From positions 1 to 5,020 of the forward strand of contig JAGAPM010000343.1 in NCBI GenBank assembly GCA_017623265.1: DNA of 5,020 bases, in the 5' to 3' direction. The DNA comes from Lentisphaeria bacterium (GTDB lineage Bacteria > Verrucomicrobiota > Lentisphaeria > Victivallales > UBA1829). Made by a program: the position numbers and the translations under genes. The notes under the pieces were generated by a model that was given only the letters and a program-made list of their open reading frames with translations, had not been told where the DNA came from and ran no database searches. This document shows positions 1-5,020 of this stretch, in pieces; positions within the stretch are counted from its first letter, which is position 1; every line of letters starts with the position of its first letter.

Positions 1-721
1 CGATCCCGTCGTCATTCAGGAAGCGTCCGCCACAGACTTTTACATTGTCCATCACCACGCCGTTGCAGTCCCGGAACACCACATTCCAGAAAGCGGGATC
101 AGCAGCAATGATCCCCTCAAAAGTCAGATTCCGGCAATGGTCAAAGTCCAGACAGAACCGCACATCTTTCAGCCCGATCGCACGCTGGGTCAGGATGCCG
201 CGCCCGCAGACCCGGATGTTGTCGCCCGTGGCATGAAGCGCCCCTTCCACCACCGCACCGGGAGCAAGATACAGCGTTTCATCATCTTTCAACTCGATCA
301 TCCCCGCCCGATGCAGACCCGGTCCAAACCAATGGACTTTGGGATCGTCCGGATCGGGAATATTTTTCTCTGACGGATTGAAGAACAGGATCAGCGGTGT
401 ATCTTTGTACAGCTCCGGTTCAAAAATGTATGTACCATGCTTTTTCAAAGTAAACACAATTCTCTCTGCACAGACCTGTGCATCCGGAATACTGTTCTCC
501 GGCAGGATCACGGTCTGCGCCAGACTCCGGCGGCAGCGGATCTCCACCTGTACCGGTTCATCCGAATCGAAAGAACCGATCCCATAGCAGTTGCCGTCAT
601 CATCCAAACGGCAGGCATAAACCGGGGGCTCATCTTTTTCCGGGGTATAACTCACTGCAACACGGAAAAGCTCAATTTCTTTCCCGCCCACAAATACTTT
701 ATAATCAATCTCTTTTCTCAT
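1..721 (-). CDS. Parallel beta-helix glycosidase, GH28 (polygalacturonase)-like, 3' end cut by window edge
   Basis: The frame is open from ATG at 721 to the left edge, giving 240 residues. Residues 1-125 look like an N-terminal beta-rich domain that precedes the helix in many bacterial GH28-like enzymes. It ends in FFNPSEKNIPD (113-123) and the segment W131-FGPGLHRAG-M141. The beta-helix then begins: LYLAPGAVVEG (150-160), DNIRVCGRGIL (167-177), DPAFWNVVFRDC (208-219) and N236-D237-D238-G239-I240. The last matches the GH28 NTDG motif, where the Asp before Gly (D238 here) is one of the catalytic acids. The later DD and His motifs lie outside the window. Family members cleave or trim pectic or related polysaccharides, but substrate cannot be read from this part. 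The N-terminus (MRKEIDYKVF) is charged and shows no signal peptide, so a cytoplasmic enzyme acting on imported oligosaccharides is plausible. The start is set by AAGGA six bases upstream. A related beta-helix family such as GH49 is an alternative. Confidence 0.82.
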   Translation of the reverse strand, partial: MRKEIDYKVFVGGKEIELFRVAVSYTPEKDEPPVYACRLDDDGNCYGIGSFDSDEPVQVEIRCRRSLAQTVILPENSIPDAQVCAERIVFTLKKHGTYIFEPELYKDTPLILFFNPSEKNIPDPDDPKVHWFGPGLHRAGMIELKDDETLYLAPGAVVEGALHATGDNIRVCGRGILTQRAIGLKDVRFCLDFDHCRNLTFEGIIAADPAFWNVVFRDCNGVVMDNVKVCGGRFLNDDGI

Positions 722-727
722 TTTATA

Positions 728-732
728 TCCTT
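728..732 (-). promoter_or_regulatory. Shine-Dalgarno of the GH28-like gene, next to the upstream stop codon
   Basis: The minus strand reads AAGGA at 732-728, six bases before the ATG at 721-719. It lies two bases past the TAA stop (737-735) of the phosphatase gene. A ribosome finishing the phosphatase would cover this site, so the two genes are probably co-transcribed and may be translationally coupled. The site also fixes the start codon of the glycosidase. Confidence 0.7.
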
Positions 733-734
733 AT

Positions 735-1361
735 TTAAACGCCATCCGATTCAATGGAGTGATTCAAATGTTCCATGTTGTTCCAGAAAACGATCTGCCA
801 GTCCCCCTCCCCTTTCCGGATGCAGGAGATGGAAGTATTCCCCACGCATGGCGGCACCACCCCGCACACTTCCGGTCCGGCAACATGCAGAATAATATTC
901 CGCAGAAAACCGCCATGGGTCACGCAAAGGATCTTTTTACCGGCATATTTTTTTGCTGTTTCATTCAAAAAATCCACAGCACGCTGGTAAAATTCCCGGC
1001 GGCTCTCGCCACCTTCAGGCAGAAAATCCGGCGAACCGCTTCTGTAAAGATTGTGTTCCTCCGGATAGATCTCCCGGATCAGTTGAATGTGTTTCCCCTG
1101 CCAATGACCAAGTCCCCATTCCCGCAGCCGGGGCGTATAAAGGATCTCCCTGCCATTGGCGATGGACCGGGCAGTAATGGCAGCACGCTGCAAATCGCTG
1201 GAAAAGATCACATCGAACGGCTCATTTTTCAACCGCTCCCCGACCAGACGTGCTTGCGTCAGCCCGTTTTCGTTCAGCGGCACATCGGTCTGCCCCTGCA
1301 CAATACCTCCGGCATTTTCAGCAGTCTCGCCATGACGAACAAAATAAACGACCGTTTCCAT
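735..1361 (-). CDS. Histidine phosphatase superfamily protein (phosphoglycerate mutase-like, PhoE/CobC type)
   Basis: This 208-residue protein has the full histidine-phosphatase signature. RHGET at 9-13 carries the phospho-accepting H10. R59 lies in SSDLQRA (54-60), the acid/base candidate E81 in REWGLGHWQG (80-89), and the second histidine H149 in VTHGG (147-151). The length is normal for the single-domain branch that includes broad-specificity phosphatases (PhoE), alpha-ribazole phosphatase (CobC) and GpmB-like proteins. These hydrolyse phosphate esters through a phosphohistidine intermediate in the cytoplasm. Sequence alone does not separate these activities, and no cobalamin gene is in view to favour CobC, so no symbol is given. 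GGGA lies about eight bases before the ATG, a modest ribosome binding site. The start falls just beyond the clpX terminator, and the stop is 13 bases before the GH28-like gene, which probably shares its transcript. Confidence 0.9.
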   Translation of the reverse strand: METVVYFVRHGETAENAGGIVQGQTDVPLNENGLTQARLVGERLKNEPFDVIFSSDLQRAAITARSIANGREILYTPRLREWGLGHWQGKHIQLIREIYPEEHNLYRSGSPDFLPEGGESRREFYQRAVDFLNETAKKYAGKKILCVTHGGFLRNIILHVAGPEVCGVVPPCVGNTSISCIRKGEGDWQIVFWNNMEHLNHSIESDGV

Positions 1362-1380
1362 AATGATATTCCCATTTTAC

Positions 1381-1411
1381 AAAAAAAGCGGTACATCCTG
1401 AGATATACCGC
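1381..1411 (-). terminator. Intrinsic terminator of the tig-clpP-clpX operon
   Basis: On the minus strand, bases 1411-1402 pair with 1397-1388 to form a 10-bp stem (nine Watson-Crick pairs and one G-U wobble) closed by the four-base loop UCAG. The T tract at 1387-1381 (seven T) follows directly. The hairpin lies 20 bases after the clpX stop codon. There is no T tract on the other side, so it is directional and acts only on leftward transcription. Confidence 0.92.
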
Positions 1412-1431
1412 CTGAAGCATCGAACTGTGGA

Positions 1432-2715
1432 TCAGCTGTTTTTCGATCTTACGTATTTTGGCTTTCCGCCATCTACGGTGGCAGCAGTGATCACACATTC
1501 CTTCACATCAGAGAGAGAAGGAATTTCGAACATGACATCTTTCATCACATTTTCAATCAGAGACCGGAGCCCGCGGGCGCCGGTTCCACGCTCGGCAGCA
1601 AGTTCGGCGAACCGTTCAAGCGCTTTCTTCTCAAACGTGAGTTTTACATTCTCCATACCAAGCAGTTTCGCATACTGACGGGTCACCGCATTCTTCGGCT
1701 CCGTCAGGATCTTCATCAGATCGTCCTTGTTAAGTGGCTGAAGAGCCGTCACAACAGGAAGACGCCCGATAAATTCCGGAATCAATCCGTAGCGGACCAG
1801 ATCTTCCGGCTCTGCGGGAACGGATGCTGCAAGTTTTTCCTCCGCTGCGATCTTCTTTGCATGTTCCGCTTCTTCCTCCGGGGTGCTGAAGCCGAGAACA
1901 TGATGTCCGACCCGGCGCTGCACGATCTTTTCCAGACCGACAAATGCGCCACCGCAGATAAAAAGAATATTGGTCGTATCGACATGAAGATATTCCTGCT
2001 GCGGGTGCTTGCGTCCGCCCTTCGGGGGAACATTGGCAACCGTACCTTCCAGGATCTTCAGCAACGCCTGCTGGACACCTTCCCCGGAAACGTCGCGGGT
2101 GATCGACATATTCTCGCCCTTCTTGGAGATTTTGTCGATTTCATCCACATAGATAATACCGAGCTGTGCCTTTTCCACATCGTAATCCGCAGCCTGAACA
2201 AGACGCAGAATAATATTTTCCACATCTTCCCCCACATAACCGGCTTCCGTCAGCGTGGTGGCATCCGTGATACAGAAAGGCACATTGAGCATCTTTGCCA
2301 GCGTCTTGGCGATCAGAGTCTTGCCGGAACCGGTGGGACCGATCAGCAGCACATTGCTCTTTTCGATCTCCACACCGGAATCATCGGCAAGCGTGCTGGA
2401 CTGAAGGCGCTTGTAATGGTTGTAAACTGCCACTGCAAGCGTCTTTTTGGTCTCATCCTGACCGACAACATACTTATCCAGTTCAGCTTTGATCTCGGCA
2501 GGTTTGGGAATGGAAAGCCCATTGATGATCCCCGCCATACCGGAAACGCCGGCTGCAGACTGCGGCTTTTTATCGCCATCGAACATGGACTCGCAGATAC
2601 CGACGCAATCTTTACAGATATTTGCGCCGGTGGGACTGGAGATCATGGGACCGGTGGTTTTTGCCGATCTGCCGCAGAAACTGCAACAATCTTTGTTCAT
2701 TTTGTCATCAGCCAT
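1432..2715 (-). CDS. clpX: ATP-dependent Clp protease, ATP-binding subunit ClpX
   Basis: ClpX is a hexameric AAA+ unfoldase that recognises substrates, threads them through its pore and delivers them to ClpP. All landmarks are visible in the 427 residues, close to the 424 of E. coli ClpX. The N-terminal zinc finger has C11, C14, C34 and C37 with the usual C-x2-C-x19-C-x2-C spacing. Others are Walker A GPTGSGKT (126-133), pore-1 loop GYVG (159-162), Walker B IIYVDEID (187-194), RKH pore loop (235-237), LGF tripeptide of the ClpP-docking loop (274-276), arginine finger R318 in EFIGRLP, and sensor 2 R381 in GARGLRS. An LGF form of the IGF loop is common outside enterobacteria. The start at 2715 is supported by GGAG at 2725-2722, six bases upstream and inside the last codons of clpP. 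Only two bases separate it from the clpP stop. An intrinsic terminator follows. Confidence 0.98.
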   Translation of the reverse strand: MADDKMNKDCCSFCGRSAKTTGPMISSPTGANICKDCVGICESMFDGDKKPQSAAGVSGMAGIINGLSIPKPAEIKAELDKYVVGQDETKKTLAVAVYNHYKRLQSSTLADDSGVEIEKSNVLLIGPTGSGKTLIAKTLAKMLNVPFCITDATTLTEAGYVGEDVENIILRLVQAADYDVEKAQLGIIYVDEIDKISKKGENMSITRDVSGEGVQQALLKILEGTVANVPPKGGRKHPQQEYLHVDTTNILFICGGAFVGLEKIVQRRVGHHVLGFSTPEEEAEHAKKIAAEEKLAASVPAEPEDLVRYGLIPEFIGRLPVVTALQPLNKDDLMKILTEPKNAVTRQYAKLLGMENVKLTFEKKALERFAELAAERGTGARGLRSLIENVMKDVMFEIPSLSDVKECVITAATVDGGKPKYVRSKNS

Positions 2716-2717
2716 GA

Positions 2718-3317
2718 TCAGCTCCGGGGACGTGCCTCAAGGACCTTATCCACCAGACCGTATGCGGCGGCATCGGCAGCGGACATGAAGAAGTCACGCT
2801 CCGTATCCTTTGAAATCTTGGCAAGGGTCTTACCGGAGTGATGAGCCAGGATATCATTCAACTGACTGCGGAGCTTGATGATCTCTTTCGCCTGAATATC
2901 AATGTCTGCAGCAGTACCTTCCGCCCCACCCCACGGCTGATGGATCATGATCCGGGAGTTGGGAAGCGCAAAACGTTTTCCTTTTGCTCCCGCCGCGAGA
3001 AGGACTGCCCCCATACTGGCTGCCTGCCCGACGCAGTAGGTACGGACATCGCAGGAAAGCATCTGGATCGTATCATAGATCGCCAGCCCGGCAGTAACAG
3101 AACCACCGGGGGAGTTGATATAAAGATCAATGTCCTTCTTCGGGTCCTCGGACTGGAGGAAGAGCAGTTCTGCCACGATCAGGTTTGCCACGTTGTCATC
3201 AATCCCGGAACCGAGAAGGATGATGCGATCCTTCAACAATCTGGAATAGATATCAAACGCCCGTTCACCTCCGGCGACCTGTTCTACCACTGTCGGAACA
3301 AAATAGTTTCTTGCCAT
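2718..3317 (-). CDS. clpP: ATP-dependent Clp protease, proteolytic subunit ClpP
   Basis: ClpP is a cytoplasmic serine protease that forms a double-heptamer chamber and degrades chains fed by ClpX. The 199-residue product carries the catalytic triad S101 (GQAASMGA, 97-104), H126 (RIMIHQP, 122-128) and D175 (DTERD, 171-175). The S-to-H and H-to-D intervals equal those of E. coli ClpP. The strand SPGGSV (69-74) forms the substrate cleft and oxyanion region. The N-terminus, MARNYFVPTVVEQ, aligns with the mature start of other ClpPs, so any propeptide is only about five residues. The frame is open further upstream to an ATG at 3392. That extension overlaps the end of tig and lacks family similarity, whereas the ATG at 3317 has an AGGCGGG ribosome binding site. 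It sits 40 bases after tig and 2 bases before clpX, in the common tig-clpP-clpX order. Confidence 0.98.
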   Translation of the reverse strand: MARNYFVPTVVEQVAGGERAFDIYSRLLKDRIILLGSGIDDNVANLIVAELLFLQSEDPKKDIDLYINSPGGSVTAGLAIYDTIQMLSCDVRTYCVGQAASMGAVLLAAGAKGKRFALPNSRIMIHQPWGGAEGTAADIDIQAKEIIKLRSQLNDILAHHSGKTLAKISKDTERDFFMSAADAAAYGLVDKVLEARPRS

Positions 3318-3323
3318 AGCATT

Positions 3324-3330
3324 CCCGCCT
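3324..3330 (-). promoter_or_regulatory. Ribosome binding site that fixes the clpP start
   Basis: The minus strand reads AGGCGGG at 3330-3324, a near match to the consensus AGGAGG, ending six bases before the ATG at 3317. It lies in the 40-base gap after tig. It supports translation from 3317 rather than from the upstream in-frame ATG at 3392. Confidence 0.7.
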
Positions 3331-3357
3331 TTCTTTCGTTGAAGTCGACAGTTCTGA

Positions 3358-4677
3358 TCACTTCTGTTCAGAAGCGGCAACAACAGCTTCAAGAGCCTTG
3401 TTCATCAGGATATCGGCCTGCAGTTCAGAGGTACCGCCATTGCGTTCCAGCATCTTGCGGACATCTGCTTCCTTGTAGCCCATGTATGCGCACATACCCT
3501 TGATCTGGGCATCGACTTCTTCCTGAGAAACCGTGAGTTTTTCCACATTGGCAACTTTACGCAGGACAAAGAACTTGCGCAGATACTTGTCTGCTTCCTG
3601 CTTGGCTTCTTCCATGTGCTTTTCGCGGTCAACCTTGAAGGTTTCCACATCAGCTTCACTGCAGACAAGACGTTCCGCAATACGCTGGAATTCACGCTGG
3701 ACGGTAGAAGCAACGAGTCCTTTGGGCAGTTCTGCTTTTTCGATGCAGGGGAGCAGCATTTCCAGCGCTTTGCCTTTGAGCTGTTCCTTCTTTTCGTATT
3801 CCAGTTCTTTTTCGGCGCCGTCCTTGATATCCGCCATCATCTTTTCAACGGATTCGGCTTTCACTTTTTCGGCGAGAGCTTCATCGGATTCGATCGGGGC
3901 TTTACGCTGAATTTCATGGATCTTGAACTTGTAGTTCAGCTTCTGCCCCTGCAGAGCAGCTTCACGCCAGTCTGCGGGGAATTCGATCGCAACTTCCGTT
4001 TCAACACCGATTTCCTTACCTTCGAGAGCGGCAATGATGCCGGGGAACTGTTCCGGTTCGTTCAGCCAGATCCAGGAATCATCGGCCTTGACCGCACGTT
4101 TGAGGGAAGCGGAAGCATCTTCTGCAAGAGCAAAATCGCTTTCGTAGGAAACTTTCATCATATCGCCTTTCTGAGCTGCGCCGGTAACATTGGCATAGTC
4201 AGAGTAGAGCCCCTTCAGGTATTCAAGACGGGCAGCAACACGCTTTTCAACACTGTCCATTTCAGCGACTTCATAAGCGAAGGCTTTGTAGTCGGGCAGT
4301 TCGATCGCAGGAGCAGTTTCGACCTGAATGGAGAAGACATATTCTTTTCCGTTTTCCGGCTTCACAGCGGCATCCAGGCTGCCGAAAGAAACAATGTCAA
4401 GATTGTCATTTTCTTCATTAGCGGAAAGCTGTTCGAAAGCAGCGCCCTGAAGATTTCTTTCCACATCTTCGAGAATATAGTCAGCATAACGTTTCGCCAC
4501 GATTTCCAGCGGAGCTTTTCCAACGCGGAAGCCGGGGATCTGTGCCTGTTTCTGGGCGGTTTTGGCGGCCTTCTTGAATGCAGCGCTCACCGTTTCGGCA
4601 GCGACTTTGAACTCAATTTTCTGCTCGCAGGGAGCGGTTTCGTTGACGGAGAGAGTGATGTTGTTCTGTTCAGACAT
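3358..4677 (-). CDS. tig: Trigger factor, ribosome-associated chaperone
   Basis: Trigger factor docks at the ribosome exit tunnel and shields nascent chains. This 439-residue protein matches the usual length (432 in E. coli). The N-terminal ribosome-binding domain (about 1-120) holds the docking signature G49-F50-R51-V52-G53-K54 in IPGFRVGKAP. A central FKBP-like region (about 165-255) is recognisable by KGDMMKVSYES and FPGIIAALEG...FPADW. The remainder is the helical chaperone domain, rich in Lys and Glu, ending EAVVAASEQK. The central domain is degenerate: where E. coli has IPGFE with the PPIase-critical F198, this protein has FPGII with I214, so prolyl isomerase activity may be weak or absent. 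The start at 4677 begins MSEQNNITLSV, which fits the family. An in-frame ATG at 4782 would add 35 mostly hydrophobic residues and run through the likely promoter, so it is not used. The upstream ribosome binding site is weak (AAAGAGA). It is the first gene of the operon with clpP and clpX. Confidence 0.95.
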   Translation of the reverse strand: MSEQNNITLSVNETAPCEQKIEFKVAAETVSAAFKKAAKTAQKQAQIPGFRVGKAPLEIVAKRYADYILEDVERNLQGAAFEQLSANEENDNLDIVSFGSLDAAVKPENGKEYVFSIQVETAPAIELPDYKAFAYEVAEMDSVEKRVAARLEYLKGLYSDYANVTGAAQKGDMMKVSYESDFALAEDASASLKRAVKADDSWIWLNEPEQFPGIIAALEGKEIGVETEVAIEFPADWREAALQGQKLNYKFKIHEIQRKAPIESDEALAEKVKAESVEKMMADIKDGAEKELEYEKKEQLKGKALEMLLPCIEKAELPKGLVASTVQREFQRIAERLVCSEADVETFKVDREKHMEEAKQEADKYLRKFFVLRKVANVEKLTVSQEEVDAQIKGMCAYMGYKEADVRKMLERNGGTSELQADILMNKALEAVVAASEQK

Positions 4678-4738
4678 TTTGTTTTCTCTTTCTGTTTTAT
4701 CGTTAAGTTTTGCAAATGCAGTTAAAATAGTTAAAGGT

Positions 4739-4753
4739 ATAATATACAGCCAA
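4739..4753 (-). promoter_or_regulatory. Candidate promoter of the tig-clpP-clpX operon
   Basis: The minus strand reads TTGGCTGTATATTAT (4753-4739). TATATT at 4746-4741 differs from the -10 consensus by one base. With a 17-base spacer the upstream hexamer is TGGAAA, four of six matches to TTGACA. Transcription would start near 4734, leaving a leader of about 57 bases. The same 15-mer, with one mismatch, occurs on the opposite strand before the FHA gene. This is a sequence-based prediction only. Confidence 0.55.
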
Positions 4754-4848
4754 GTCGCCCACATTTCCAGAGCAAAACGCATGATTTTTCCGATTTCTCT
4801 GAAAAAATTTTTCTCTTTTTTCCGAAAAGGGACTTTATTATTGCAGAT

Positions 4849-4863
4849 TTGGCTGTATAGTAT
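4849..4863 (+). promoter_or_regulatory. Candidate promoter of the FHA-domain gene
   Basis: The plus strand reads TTGGCTGTATAGTAT. TATAGT at 4856-4861 is a one-mismatch -10 element. No good -35 is seen at 16-18 bases (best TTTATT, three of six), so the shared TTGGCTG just upstream of the -10 may act like an extended -10 or as an activator site. The predicted start near 4868 would leave a leader of about 56 bases before the ATG at 4924. Confidence 0.5.
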
Positions 4864-4923
4864 GGGGAATAATTATTGAAAATTGAAATATCAACCTATT
4901 AAACTCTCTGAGGAACAGCAACG

Positions 4924-5020
4924 ATGGAAGGTACAGCAAAACTGATTATTCTCTCCGAACAGTTCAGAGGCAGAACGTTCGAACTGGTGAATGAAACAAT
5001 GACGATCGGTCGTGTAGACC
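4924..5020 (+). CDS. FHA-domain protein, N-terminal fragment
   Basis: The ATG at 4924 opens a frame running to the right edge, 32 complete codons. A ribosome binding site, GAGGA at 4910-4914, lies nine bases upstream. The visible protein contains KLIILSEQFRGRTFEL (6-21) followed by TIGRVD (27-32). A first strand, a turn with Gly, a second strand and then I-G-R is the standard opening of a forkhead-associated domain, where the Arg contacts phosphothreonine. FHA proteins act in phospho-dependent signalling, secretion or transcription, depending on what is fused downstream, and that part is outside the window. The gene is divergent from tig across 246 bases. The domain call rests on 32 residues only, and the full architecture is unknown. 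Confidence 0.7.
   Translation, partial: MEGTAKLIILSEQFRGRTFELVNETMTIGRVD

Noticed and set aside
437..1415. Several plus-strand open frames of 70-220 codons opposite the phosphatase and glycosidase genes
   Set aside because: All overlap genes with clear motifs on the minus strand, and none shows a domain or a ribosome binding site.
1861..2841. 326-codon open frame on the plus strand, opposite clpX
   Set aside because: It is antisense to an unmistakable clpX, has no family resemblance and no ribosome binding site. It arises from codon bias in the real gene.
3361..3374. Perfect short inverted repeat CTTCTGTTCAGAAG at the 3' end of tig, possible terminator
   Set aside because: The stem is only five or six base pairs and no T tract follows on the minus strand. 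It lies in coding sequence, and clpP follows within the same operon.
3318..3392. 25-residue N-terminal extension of ClpP
   Set aside because: It overlaps the tig coding end and has no similarity to ClpP propeptides. A good ribosome binding site precedes the ATG at 3317.
3616..4725. 369-codon open frame on the plus strand, opposite tig
   Set aside because: It is the antisense shadow of trigger factor. Its Phe-rich composition is the complement of the many GAA and AAA codons of tig.
4678..4782. In-frame 35-residue N-terminal extension of trigger factor, hydrophobic like a signal peptide
   Set aside because: It runs through the predicted promoter and the AT-rich leader. Trigger factor is cytoplasmic, and the start at 4677 matches the family N-terminus.

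Overview
The window holds a conserved bacterial protein-quality-control operon on the minus strand, in the order tig (trigger factor), clpP, clpX. An intrinsic terminator follows it, then a small two-gene unit: a histidine-phosphatase-superfamily enzyme and the N-terminal 240 residues of a parallel beta-helix glycosidase resembling family GH28, cut by the left edge. At the right edge a divergent plus-strand gene begins with what looks like an FHA domain. No rRNA, tRNA, CRISPR array, insertion sequence or phage gene is visible. All of the two-thirds of the window from 735 to 4677 is core chromosomal coding sequence with short gaps.

Organism: the tig-clpP-clpX order is widespread in bacteria and does not identify a phylum. 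Mid-range base composition, an FHA-domain gene beside tig, a degenerate trigger-factor PPIase domain and a GH28-like gene without a signal peptide would fit a plant-glycan-degrading bacterium. I lean towards the PVC group, possibly Lentisphaerota (Victivallis-like, gut-associated). This is an inference from overall impression, not a demonstrated placement.

Layout, right to left along the minus strand. The intergenic region 4678-4923 separates tig from the FHA gene and carries a 15-base promoter-like motif once on each strand, pointing outward, with A/T tracts between the copies. tig (4677-3358) is followed after 40 bases by clpP (3317-2718), then after only 2 bases by clpX (2715-1432). A 10-bp-stem terminator with a seven-T tail (1411-1381) closes the operon. 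The phosphatase gene starts just 19 bases beyond the T tract (1361-735). The glycosidase gene follows 13 bases later, with a Shine-Dalgarno beside the phosphatase stop codon (721 to the edge).

Function: trigger factor meets nascent chains at the ribosome, while ClpX unfolds tagged or damaged proteins and feeds them to the ClpP chamber. Co-transcription ties folding to degradation. The downstream phosphatase/glycosidase pair looks like a separate unit, and nothing seen links it functionally to Clp. I did not find a novel defence or mobile system here. The items most worth a second look are the mirrored promoter motif, the loss of a key PPIase residue in trigger factor, and the question of how the phosphatase gene is transcribed so close to a strong terminator.
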